Below, one piece after another: positions 54,743 to 62,858 of a DNA stretch of 64,000 nt (the stretch's first letter is position 1; each line of letters starts with the position of its first letter). Position numbers and translations under genes: made by a program. The notes under the pieces were generated by a model. That model did no database searches. It saw nothing but the letters and a program-made list of their open reading frames with translations, and was not told where the DNA came from. The stretch lies in NCBI GenBank assembly GCA_049841135.1, contig JASGHK010000005.1, positions 2,294,001-2,358,000 on the forward strand, written 5' to 3'. The stretch comes from JACRCT01 sp049841135 (GTDB lineage Bacteria > Myxococcota > Myxococcia > Myxococcales > UBA5297).

Positions 54743-55849
54743 TCAGGGACTGGGTCGCGCCACGCCCTTGGACTGCGCACGGACCTGCTCCTCGATGTCC
54801 TTGAGCTTCTGGGCCGCCGAGCTGCGCTGGGGCTCGGCGGTCACGGCCGCCTGCAGATGGGCCGCGGCCTCCGCCTTGTCGCCGCGGGCGAGGGCCCGGT
54901 CACCCAGCTCTTCGAACTTGTCGCCCAGCGCCTTCAGCCGCTGCACGACCCGAGGATCGTCGGCGCGCAGCGCCCGCGCTCGGATGAGGTGGTCCAGCGC
55001 CTCGTCCCCGCTCGGGCCGACCAGGCGGCCGGCGGCGATCCGCTCGTCGGCCTTCGCCAGCGACAGGGCCACGGGATCGGGTTCGGTGCCGCCGCGCATC
55101 AAGTAGGCGCCGAGGCCCACCGCCAGGACCGCGGCGACCGCGACCACGCCGCCGATGACCCGGCCCCGTTTCCGAGAGGGTGCGGGGTCAGGCGCAGGCT
55201 CGAAATCGAGCTCGTCGACGGGCTCGGGCTCGCCCCGCGACAAGCTCGGGGTGTCGGGTCCGGCTGGAGGAGCGATTGCGACCGGAGGCGGAGCGACCGT
55301 TGCCGCAGGCGGCGGGCGGTTCAGCTCGAGCAGGTGGGGGCTGGTGTCGGCGAACAGGACGGCTTCGTCGAGCCCCTTGAGCGCGGAACTCTCGGGCGCC
55401 GCGCCTCGTGGGGAAGGTGAAGATGGCGTGGACGGGGTGGACCGGGTCGACGGGGCGGACGGAGTGGACGGGCCAGAGGGACCGGACGGCGAGGAAGGGA
55501 AGGACGCGAGGAACGGGGCGGGTTGGCTCGCCGCCGGCAGCTCGGGGTTCGACGGGGCCGGCCGGGCGGCGAGCGGGAACTGGAAGCTCGTCGGGTCCAG
55601 GCGCGTGAGGTGCAGCAGCAGCCCCAGCTTCTCGCCGGCGCGGACGTGGCGCGCGACGACCGCCTCGCCGCTGATGGCCACGACCCCGGTGGCGAGCTCC
55701 AGCTTGATGCGCAGGACGGTCCCGATGGGCTTGAGCTTGGGCACCCCGGCCACCACGCCCTTGGCCGCCAGGGACGGCGCGTACTGGGCCAGCTCGTTCC
55801 TGTCCTTGCAGGGGAGCCGCACGCGGAGGCTGGAGACCACTTCGGTCAC
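54743..55849 (-). CDS. PilZ-like, transmembrane and TPR-like protein, second gene of the operon
   Basis: 368 residues, GTG start at 55849, overlapping the upstream stop (GTGA). Residues ~1-90 look like a PilZ-type domain (SSLRVRLPCKDRNELAQYAP, GTVLRIKLELATGVVAISGE, EKLGLLLHLTRLDPTSFQFP), though the RxxxR c-di-GMP motif is not evident, so this is tentative. A Pro/Ser/Thr-rich linker (SPSGPSGPSTPSAPSTRSTP) is encoded by GGACGG-type repeats. One membrane helix follows (GRVIGGVVAVAAVLAVGLGA). The C-terminal ~100 residues are TPR-like helices (LSLAKADERIAAGRLVGPSG, GDKAEAAAHLQAAVTAEPQR). It probably links the cytoplasm to the envelope complex encoded by the operon. Confidence 0.7.
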   Translation of the reverse strand: MTEVVSSLRVRLPCKDRNELAQYAPSLAAKGVVAGVPKLKPIGTVLRIKLELATGVVAISGEAVVARHVRAGEKLGLLLHLTRLDPTSFQFPLAARPAPSNPELPAASQPAPFLASFPSSPSGPSGPSTPSAPSTRSTPSTPSSPSPRGAAPESSALKGLDEAVLFADTSPHLLELNRPPPAATVAPPPVAIAPPAGPDTPSLSRGEPEPVDELDFEPAPDPAPSRKRGRVIGGVVAVAAVLAVGLGAYLMRGGTEPDPVALSLAKADERIAAGRLVGPSGDEALDHLIRARALRADDPRVVQRLKALGDKFEELGDRALARGDKAEAAAHLQAAVTAEPQRSSAAQKLKDIEEQVRAQSKGVARPSP

Positions 55850-56221
55850 TTGGCCACCATCGTCGCGCGGATGGTCTCGGCCTGGCCCTCGCGGACGGTG
55901 ACCTCCGCGCGCCAGGTGGCGTAGCCCGGAAGCTTGAGGCTCACCTGGTAGATGCCGGGGTCGAGCTTGAGGAAGCCGCCGGTGGAGGCGAGGTCGGAGG
56001 CGCGGCCGACGCGCTCGTTGCCGATGAAGAGGCTCCGCCTCCTTGGGCTCGACCTCGAACAGCAGGCCGCCGCGCTGCTCGACGACCGGTGCCGGGGCGG
56101 GGGCGGGGGCCGCCGCCGCCGGCTCAGGCGTCGGCTCGGGCTTGGGGTCGCGCTCCACGGGCGCCGTGGCGCAGGCCGAGACGAGCCCGAGCAGGAGCAG
56201 CCAGACGCAACCTCTAGGCAT
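55846..56221 (-). CDS. PEGA-domain lipoprotein, first gene of the operon (one frameshift)
   Basis: 124 residues when bridged. ATG at 56221, signal CVWLLLLGLVSAC (lipobox VSAC), then a Pro/Ala/Glu-rich linker (PEPTPEPAAAAPAPAPAP). The C-terminal ~70 residues are a PEGA domain: GLLFEVEPKEAE, then LFIGNERVGRASDLASTGGF, LKLDPGIYQVSLKLPGYATW and VREGQAETIRATMVAK. PEGA domains occur in extracellular S-layer-like and surface proteins. The frame changes at 56029-56035 where GAGGCTC would be GAGCTC. The stop overlaps the GTG of the next gene. Divergent from the giant repeat protein across 100 bp. Confidence 0.72.
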
Positions 56222-56321
56222 GACCAGCCTCCCGAAGACATTGACCTCGTTCGAGACCCGCGGTGGACGTGATGGCACGACGCGTGTCCAGGCGAGTGCA
56301 CGGCCAATATACAATCGAACC
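56222..56321. promoter_or_regulatory. Divergent promoter region between the operon and the giant repeat protein
   Basis: 100 bp between starts 56221 (leftward) and 56322 (rightward). An AT-rich ccaatatacaatcg at 56304-56317 contains TATACA/TACAAT-like -10 sequence for the + strand; its spacing to GTG 56322 (6-8 nt) would leave almost no leader, so either a leaderless transcript or a later start is implied. No -35 is evident. Confidence 0.4.
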
Positions 56322-59300
56322 GTGCACACTCGACCGCGCGTTTGTGGCCTGGTTCGACCCGGTGGCTGGGCCGTCGTGCTGGCCCTGATGCTGATGGCCG
56401 GATGCCCGGACCAGCCCGCGGCCGGCTCGGGGCCGGTGCCGGCGTCGGTGAACCCGGACTGGGGGCTGGAGGCCTCCGCGGTCCCGGTGGTCATCTCGGG
56501 TGAGGGCCTGGTGGCCTCGGTCACGACCGACTTCGGCCAGAGTGGCGAGAGCGTCCTCGACTCCGGCTTCACGGTGCGGCTCGGCACCTTCGTCCTCCAG
56601 GACGTGACGCTCCGGAGCGACGGCACCCTCACCGCGACGGTGCCTCCGCAGCTGCCGCTGGGCTGGTACGACCTCACCGTGGTCGACCCGCTCGGACGCG
56701 AAGGAAAGCTCGCGCACGCCTTCCGGGTCATCGCCGCGACCGACGTCGCCTCGCTGGTCAAGGGGTTCCGCTTCGAGCCGATCGGGGACCAGCAGGCCTA
56801 CTCCCCGTTCCCGGTCACGATCACCGCCGTCGACGACAAGGGCCGCAAGGTCTCCACGTTCTCCGGCTCGGTCGGCCTGACGGATCGCACCGGCACCGTC
56901 GTCCCGGGGACCGCGGGGCTGTTCCGCAGCGGGGTCTGGACCGGCCAGGTGGAGGTCCGCCAGCCGATGAGCGCCGAGGCCCTCGTCGCCCGGGACGCGC
57001 TGGGCAACACCGGCACCTCGAACGACTTCACGGTCGCGGGCCGCGCTCCGGTCGCCCTGCGCTTCTCGACGCCGCCGCGCACGGTCGGGGCCGGCGCCTG
57101 CTCGCCCGCGGTGACCGTGGAGGCGGTGGACGACTTCGGAGTCGCCACCCTCGCATCCGCCGCGCGCGAGCTGGTCCTCGCCTCCAGCCAGCCGGCCGGA
57201 TTCTCGATCTGGGCCGATGCCGCATGCACGGTCCCGGCCACGCCGAGCATCCCGGCGGGGCAGTCGACCGCGACGATCTACTTCGAGCAGACCCGGGCCG
57301 GGACGCTCTCGCTCACCGCTTCTTCCTCCGGCCTGGTCCCCGGACGGCAGGACCAGACGGTGCTTCCGGGTCCGGGGGCGCGGCTGGTCTTCACCACTGC
57401 CCCTCTGGTGATGAACGTCGGTCTCTGCTCGCCGGCGCTCGAGGTCGAGGTGCGCGACGGCTTCGACAATCCCGCGCCGGTCCCCGCGGACGCGCTGGTC
57501 GCCGTCTCCGCGTCGCCTTCCACCGGGCTGACCTTCTTCACGGCGCCGGGCTGCGCCGTGGAAGGCACGTCCGTCCCCATCGCCGCGGGCACCGCCCGGG
57601 CAGCGTTCTCGTTCCGCGGCACGGCGCCGCTGGAGACGACGGTGACCGCGACGCTCGGCACGCTCACCCCGGCGACGCAGGCCGAGCGCCTCAACCCCGA
57701 GGGATTCCCCACCCAGCTGGCCATCGTGACTCCGCCGCAGGCCGTGCTGGCGGGGTCCTGCTCGGAGCTTCTGGTGATCGAAGCGCGGGACTCGTTCGGA
57801 AACCCGGCGGCGGGCCCCAGCGACCTGCCGCTGACGGTCTCGGCGTTCCCGGCGGGGATGGTGTTCTTCTCCGACGCCACCTGCACGACGGTGCTCTCGG
57901 ACCTTTCGATCCCTGCGGGCCAGGCCTCCACGGGCCTCTACTTCTCCTCGACGCAGCCCGGACCCGTCTCGGTGCAGGCGGCCAGCACGGGCCTCTCGCC
58001 GGCCGCGCAGGACGAGACCATCGTCGCCGCGCCGCCGTCGGCGCTCCTCTTCACCAGCCCGCCCTTGAGCCTCGTCGCCGGCGCCTGCTCGGCTCCGGTG
58101 ACCGTGGGGCTGCGAGACGCGTGGGGCAACCCCTCGGCGAGCCTGTCGGACACCGGCATCGCGCTCGCGGCCGCTCCCTCGGCGGGCTTCCAATTCTTCT
58201 CGGACCCGGGTTGCGCGAGCCCGACGACGGTCGTCACCGCGGCGGCAGGGACGAGCAGCGCGACCTTCTACTTCCGGGCCGCCCAAGCCGGCTCGTTCGT
58301 GGTTTCGGCCTCCTCTGCCGGGCTCACGAGCGACGAGCAGACCGAGGTGGTGGCTGCCGACATCGGAGTGGGACTCGCCATCACCACGCCGGCCCAGGCC
58401 GTCGGGGCGGGTCAGTGCTCGGGCGCCGTGACCGTCGAACTGCGCGACGCGAATGGCAATCCGACCAACGCCCCCGTGGATGTCGCCCTCACGCTCGCGG
58501 GGCTGCCGTCCGCCGGGTTCGACACCTTCAGCGACGCCGGCTGCACCACCGCCGCGACTGGGCTCACCCTCGCCGCCGGGACGAGCAGCGCCTCGTTCTT
58601 CTTCCGAGGAATCAAGGCCGGCCCGGTCGACCTCACGGCGATGGAGGCGTCGCTTTCTGCGGCGACCCAGCGCGAGACGATCCTGCCCGGTCAGCCCGAC
58701 CGCTTGGTCTTCACCAGCGTGCCGCTGACCGTGACCGCCGGCGTCTGCTCGTCGTCGAGCGTCACCGTCCAGGCCCAGGACGTCTTCCAGAACCCGGTCC
58801 CGCTCGCGGCGCCGGCCTCGGTGAGCCTGGTGGCGGCGCCAGCCTCGGGTTCGCAGCTCTTCCTGGATGGTGGCTGCGGCAACGCCACCTCGGCGGTGAC
58901 CATCGCGGCCGGGGCGAGCAGCGCGACCTTCTCCTTCAAGGGGACCGCCCGGGGCAACGTCCTGGTCACCGCGACCGCGCCCGGATGGCTGCCCGCGACG
59001 CAGACCGAGTCGGTGCTCGCCGCAGCGGCGAACCACCTCGCGTTCACCACCGCCCCGCGCTCCATCTCGGTCGGCGCCTGCTCGGTGGTCCTGACCTTGG
59101 AGAGCCAGGACCCCTACGGCAACCCCTCTCCTATCGCCGCCGCGACGCCGATCTCCCTCGCGGGCGCACCCGCCGCCGGCTTCGGCTTCTACTCCGACCC
59201 GGCCTGCGGCACCTCGGTCGCTGCCGTGACCCTCGCCGCGGGCGCGTCGGCCGCCGACTTCTACTTCCGCGGGACGGTGCCGGGCCCGGTCGGCGTCAGC

Positions 59301-62300
59301 GCGACCGCAGGCGGCCTCGCCGGCGCCTCGCAGACGGAGACGGTGCTCCCGGCCAACACCCCCACGCAGCTCGTCTTCACCTCCGCGGCGCAGCGGCTCG
59401 CGGCGGGGGTCTGCTCGCAGGCGGCGGCGCTGGAGACCCAGGACTCCTTCGGCAACGGACTGGCGGTGGTCGCCGACACTCCGGTGACGCTCGAGGCGGC
59501 TCCCGGCGCGGGCTGGACCTTCTACTCGGACGCGGGCTGCACGACTCCGGTCACCTCCATCACGATCCTGGCCGGGACGAAGGCGGGCAGCTTCTTCTTC
59601 CGCGGCACGAGGGTGGGCAACGTGCAGGTCAGCGCCACGGCGGCCGGCATCAACAGCGCATCCCAGACCGAGCGGATCGACCCGGCGGCGGCCCACTGGC
59701 TGGCATTCACCACCGCTCCCCAGACCGTGACCGCCGGCGCCTGCTCGGGCCTCGCCACGGTCCAGAGCCTCGACCCCCACGGCAACCCCTCGCCCGCGAC
59801 GGCGGCCGCGACCATCTCCCTCGCCGCAGCGCCAGCGACCGGGTTCCTCTTCTACTCCGACCCCGCGTGCGCCACTCCGATCGTCTCCGTCCCGCTGGCG
59901 GTGGGGGCGGGGAGCGCGAGCTTCTACTTCCGCGGCACGGCCGCCGGTCCGGTCACGATCACCGCGGGCGTGACCGGCTGGACCGCGGCCACGCAGGTCG
60001 AGTCGATCCAGAACGGGCCTCCCGGACGGCTAGCCTTCCTGACCCCGGCGCGCACGCTGACCGCGGGCGTCTGCTCGGCCCAGGCGCTGACGGTCCAGGC
60101 GCGGGACGGGTACAACAACCCGGCCTCGGTGAGCGCGGCGATGACGGTCAACCTGTCCGCCGCGCCGGCGGCGGGCTTCACGTTCTTCACCGACGCAGGG
60201 TGCGGCACGAGCACCACCACGCTCACCATCGCGGCGGGTGCGAGCAGCGGCAACTTCTGGGTCCGCGGGACCGCGACCGGCAGCGTCGTCGTCACCGCCG
60301 CGGCCGCGGGCATGACCAGCGCCACCCAGACCGAGAGCGTGAACGCCGCGACCCCGTCCGTCCTGGCGTTCACGACCGCGGCGCAGTCGCGGACGGCCGG
60401 GAGCTGCTCGGGCATCGCCACGGTGCAGAGCCGCGACTCGTCCGGCAACGTTTCGCCCGCGACCGCCGCGGCGACCATCGCGCTCTCCGCCGCGCCGGCC
60501 ACCGGGTTCACCTTCTACAGCGACGCCGCCTGCGGGACGGCGGTGACGTCCGTTCCGCTGGCGCTGGGGGCGAGCACGGCGTCCTTCTACTTCAAGGGGA
60601 CCGCGGCGGCGCCCGTGGTCCAGGTCACCGCGTCGATCACCGGCTGGACGGCGGCGACCCAGAACGAGGCCATCACCGCCGGGCCTGCGACCCAGCTCGG
60701 CTTCACGACGCCGGCGCGGACGCTCGTCGCCGGCGCCTGCGTCGCGCAGACCCTCACCGTCGAGGCACGCGACGGGTACGGGAATCCCTGCGCGGTGGCG
60801 GGCGCCACGACCGTCAACCTGTCCGCCGCGCCGGGGGCGGGGTTCACCTTCTACTCCTCGGCGGGCTGCGCCCTCTCCACCACCACTGCGACCATCGCCG
60901 CGGGCACGACCACCGCCAGCTTCTGGGCTGTCGGGACGGTGGCGGGGTCGGTGCTGGTCACGGCGTCGGTGACGGGATGGACATCCGCGACCCAGACCGA
61001 GACCGTGACCGCCGCGCCTCCCTCCGCCCTGGCGTTCACCACCGCGGCGCAGTCGCGGACGGCAGGGGGCTGCTCGGGCATCGCCACGGTGCAGAGCCGC
61101 GACGGCTCCGGCAACGTCTCGGCGGCGACGGCCGCCACGACCATCGCGCTCGCGGCCGTGCCCGCGACGGGGTTCACCTTCTACAGCGACGCCGCCTGCG
61201 CGACCGCGGTGGCGTCCATTCCCCTGGCGCTGGGCGCGAGCACGGCGTCCTTCTACTTCAAGGGCACCGCGGCGGGGACGGTGCAGGTCACCGCGACGCG
61301 GACGGGCTGGACCGCTGCGACCCAGAACGAGACCATCACCGCCGCCGCTCCCGCCCAGCTCGCCTTCATCACCGCCGAGCGGTCCGTTGCCTCCGGGGCG
61401 TGCTCGCCGGTGGCCACTGTGCAGAGCCGCGACATCTACGGCAACCCGTCGCCGGCGGTCGCCGCGCAGACCGTGGCCTTGGCCGCCTCGCCCGCGGCGG
61501 GCTTCACCCTCTACTCGAACGCCGCGTGCACCACGGTGGCGGGGACAGTCCCGCTGGCCGCCGGCGCGAGCACGGCCTCCTTCTACTTCCGGGGAACGAC
61601 GACCGGGCGGGTCCAGGTCACTGCGACGGTGACCGGGTGGACGCCGGCGACCCAGAACGCGTGGATCGCGTGGTTCGTGAGTACCAGCTACCGCAAGCAG
61701 ATCACCATCCAGTCGGCGCGCGTCCCCGCCGCCCAGGTGGACTTCCCGGTGCTCATCAACCTGGCCTCCGACGCCGACCTCGCGGCCCGGGCGCGCCCCG
61801 ACGGGTTCGACCTCGCGTTCACCTTGAACGATGGCGTCACGCAGCTCAGCCACGAGATCGAGCGCTACAACAGCACCACCGGCGCCTTGGTCGCCTGGGT
61901 CAAGGTGCCGAATCTCTCCTCGACCGCGAACACGGTCCTCTACCTCTACTTCGGCAACCCGGCCTCGACCGACCAGCAGGCCGCGACCGACGTCTGGGAC
62001 CTCCACTACCGAGGGGTCTGGCACCTGGCCGAGGACCCGTCGGGCACCGCGCCGCAGATGGCCGACAGCACCGCCAACAACCGGCACGGGACCAGCGTCG
62101 GGACCATGACCGCGAGCGACCAGGTCGCCGGGCGGATCGGCGGAGGCCTGGACCTCGATGGGGCCAACGACGCCGTCCGGGTGACCGGGCTCCTGGGCAA
62201 TCCGACGAGCTACACGCTGAGCGGCTGGGTGAACCTGAGGAACGCTTCCGGCAGCGGGAGCGAGGTCATCTCCCTGGGCGACGACATCGGCATGCGGGTG

Positions 62301-62684
62301 GACTCGCCCGCCCAGGGAATCGCCGGCTTCTTCTACAACGGGGCGACGTGGCGCGACACGTACGCGGTCCAGAACATCGCCGGCGGCGGCTGGCACCTGG
62401 TCTCGTACACCAACGACGGCCCGGGCCGCGCCCAGCGCATCTACCTGGACGGAGCCCAGGTCGCGACGTCGACCTTCAACGACGCCATCACCTGGGGGCT
62501 CGGGGCGAACACCCTCATCGGCAACCACGGCAACGGGAAGGCGAACTTCCTGTTCAACGGTGTCCTCGACGAGATCCGGGTCTCGGACACGCCGCGGGCG
62601 GGGAGCTGGATCCAGACCGAGTTCAACAACCAGAGCTCACCGGCGACGTTCTACACGGTGGGGACGCAGCAGTTCTCGGGGTGA
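56322..62684 (+). CDS. Giant surface protein: 14 two-cysteine Ig-like repeats, DUF2341 and LamG-like domain
   Basis: 2120 residues; GTG start at 56322. Signal/lipobox: WAVVLALMLMAGC (lipidated Cys). Residues ~40-240 are IPT/TIG- and Ig-like domains homologous to the start of the 51420-52790 protein. From ~244 to ~1785 come 14 tandem repeats of ~105 residues, each LxFxTxPxxxxxGxCS...V-E-A-x-D-x-x-G-N-P...G-F-x-F-Y-S-D-A-x-C...A-A-G-x-S-x-A-x-F-Y-F-R-G. The two conserved Cys per repeat could form a disulfide. From ~1787 a DUF2341 domain (SYRKQITIQSARVPAAQVDF) runs to ~1870, and then a LamG/concanavalin-like jelly roll (DLDGANDAVRVTGLLGNPTS, LDGAQVATSTFNDAITWGLG) to the end. It is probably an adhesin or stalk protein. 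Intact frame over 6.3 kb. Confidence 0.85.
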   Translation: MHTRPRVCGLVRPGGWAVVLALMLMAGCPDQPAAGSGPVPASVNPDWGLEASAVPVVISGEGLVASVTTDFGQSGESVLDSGFTVRLGTFVLQDVTLRSDGTLTATVPPQLPLGWYDLTVVDPLGREGKLAHAFRVIAATDVASLVKGFRFEPIGDQQAYSPFPVTITAVDDKGRKVSTFSGSVGLTDRTGTVVPGTAGLFRSGVWTGQVEVRQPMSAEALVARDALGNTGTSNDFTVAGRAPVALRFSTPPRTVGAGACSPAVTVEAVDDFGVATLASAARELVLASSQPAGFSIWADAACTVPATPSIPAGQSTATIYFEQTRAGTLSLTASSSGLVPGRQDQTVLPGPGARLVFTTAPLVMNVGLCSPALEVEVRDGFDNPAPVPADALVAVSASPSTGLTFFTAPGCAVEGTSVPIAAGTARAAFSFRGTAPLETTVTATLGTLTPATQAERLNPEGFPTQLAIVTPPQAVLAGSCSELLVIEARDSFGNPAAGPSDLPLTVSAFPAGMVFFSDATCTTVLSDLSIPAGQASTGLYFSSTQPGPVSVQAASTGLSPAAQDETIVAAPPSALLFTSPPLSLVAGACSAPVTVGLRDAWGNPSASLSDTGIALAAAPSAGFQFFSDPGCASPTTVVTAAAGTSSATFYFRAAQAGSFVVSASSAGLTSDEQTEVVAADIGVGLAITTPAQAVGAGQCSGAVTVELRDANGNPTNAPVDVALTLAGLPSAGFDTFSDAGCTTAATGLTLAAGTSSASFFFRGIKAGPVDLTAMEASLSAATQRETILPGQPDRLVFTSVPLTVTAGVCSSSSVTVQAQDVFQNPVPLAAPASVSLVAAPASGSQLFLDGGCGNATSAVTIAAGASSATFSFKGTARGNVLVTATAPGWLPATQTESVLAAAANHLAFTTAPRSISVGACSVVLTLESQDPYGNPSPIAAATPISLAGAPAAGFGFYSDPACGTSVAAVTLAAGASAADFYFRGTVPGPVGVSATAGGLAGASQTETVLPANTPTQLVFTSAAQRLAAGVCSQAAALETQDSFGNGLAVVADTPVTLEAAPGAGWTFYSDAGCTTPVTSITILAGTKAGSFFFRGTRVGNVQVSATAAGINSASQTERIDPAAAHWLAFTTAPQTVTAGACSGLATVQSLDPHGNPSPATAAATISLAAAPATGFLFYSDPACATPIVSVPLAVGAGSASFYFRGTAAGPVTITAGVTGWTAATQVESIQNGPPGRLAFLTPARTLTAGVCSAQALTVQARDGYNNPASVSAAMTVNLSAAPAAGFTFFTDAGCGTSTTTLTIAAGASSGNFWVRGTATGSVVVTAAAAGMTSATQTESVNAATPSVLAFTTAAQSRTAGSCSGIATVQSRDSSGNVSPATAAATIALSAAPATGFTFYSDAACGTAVTSVPLALGASTASFYFKGTAAAPVVQVTASITGWTAATQNEAITAGPATQLGFTTPARTLVAGACVAQTLTVEARDGYGNPCAVAGATTVNLSAAPGAGFTFYSSAGCALSTTTATIAAGTTTASFWAVGTVAGSVLVTASVTGWTSATQTETVTAAPPSALAFTTAAQSRTAGGCSGIATVQSRDGSGNVSAATAATTIALAAVPATGFTFYSDAACATAVASIPLALGASTASFYFKGTAAGTVQVTATRTGWTAATQNETITAAAPAQLAFITAERSVASGACSPVATVQSRDIYGNPSPAVAAQTVALAASPAAGFTLYSNAACTTVAGTVPLAAGASTASFYFRGTTTGRVQVTATVTGWTPATQNAWIAWFVSTSYRKQITIQSARVPAAQVDFPVLINLASDADLAARARPDGFDLAFTLNDGVTQLSHEIERYNSTTGALVAWVKVPNLSSTANTVLYLYFGNPASTDQQAATDVWDLHYRGVWHLAEDPSGTAPQMADSTANNRHGTSVGTMTASDQVAGRIGGGLDLDGANDAVRVTGLLGNPTSYTLSGWVNLRNASGSGSEVISLGDDIGMRVDSPAQGIAGFFYNGATWRDTYAVQNIAGGGWHLVSYTNDGPGRAQRIYLDGAQVATSTFNDAITWGLGANTLIGNHGNGKANFLFNGVLDEIRVSDTPRAGSWIQTEFNNQSSPATFYTVGTQQFSG

Positions 62685-62858
62685 GCGTTCCGAGTCAGCC
62701 CGGCCGCGGCGGCGTGTGGATGAGGTGGCGAACGGGCTGAGTGCCGCTCAGCGGGCTCGACTTCGGGAGAACAGCGGACTTTTCCCAAATCGCCTGGTCT
62801 TCAGGCACCTGCTTGCACCACCGCTTCATTCCTTGTCTTCACCTACACGAAGGGACCC

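Noticed and set aside
57224..62740. An 1838-codon + strand frame and an 832-codon minus frame in the giant repeat gene
   Set aside because: Both are out-of-frame shadows caused by high GC at third positions; only the 56322 frame has a lipobox, repeats and known domains.
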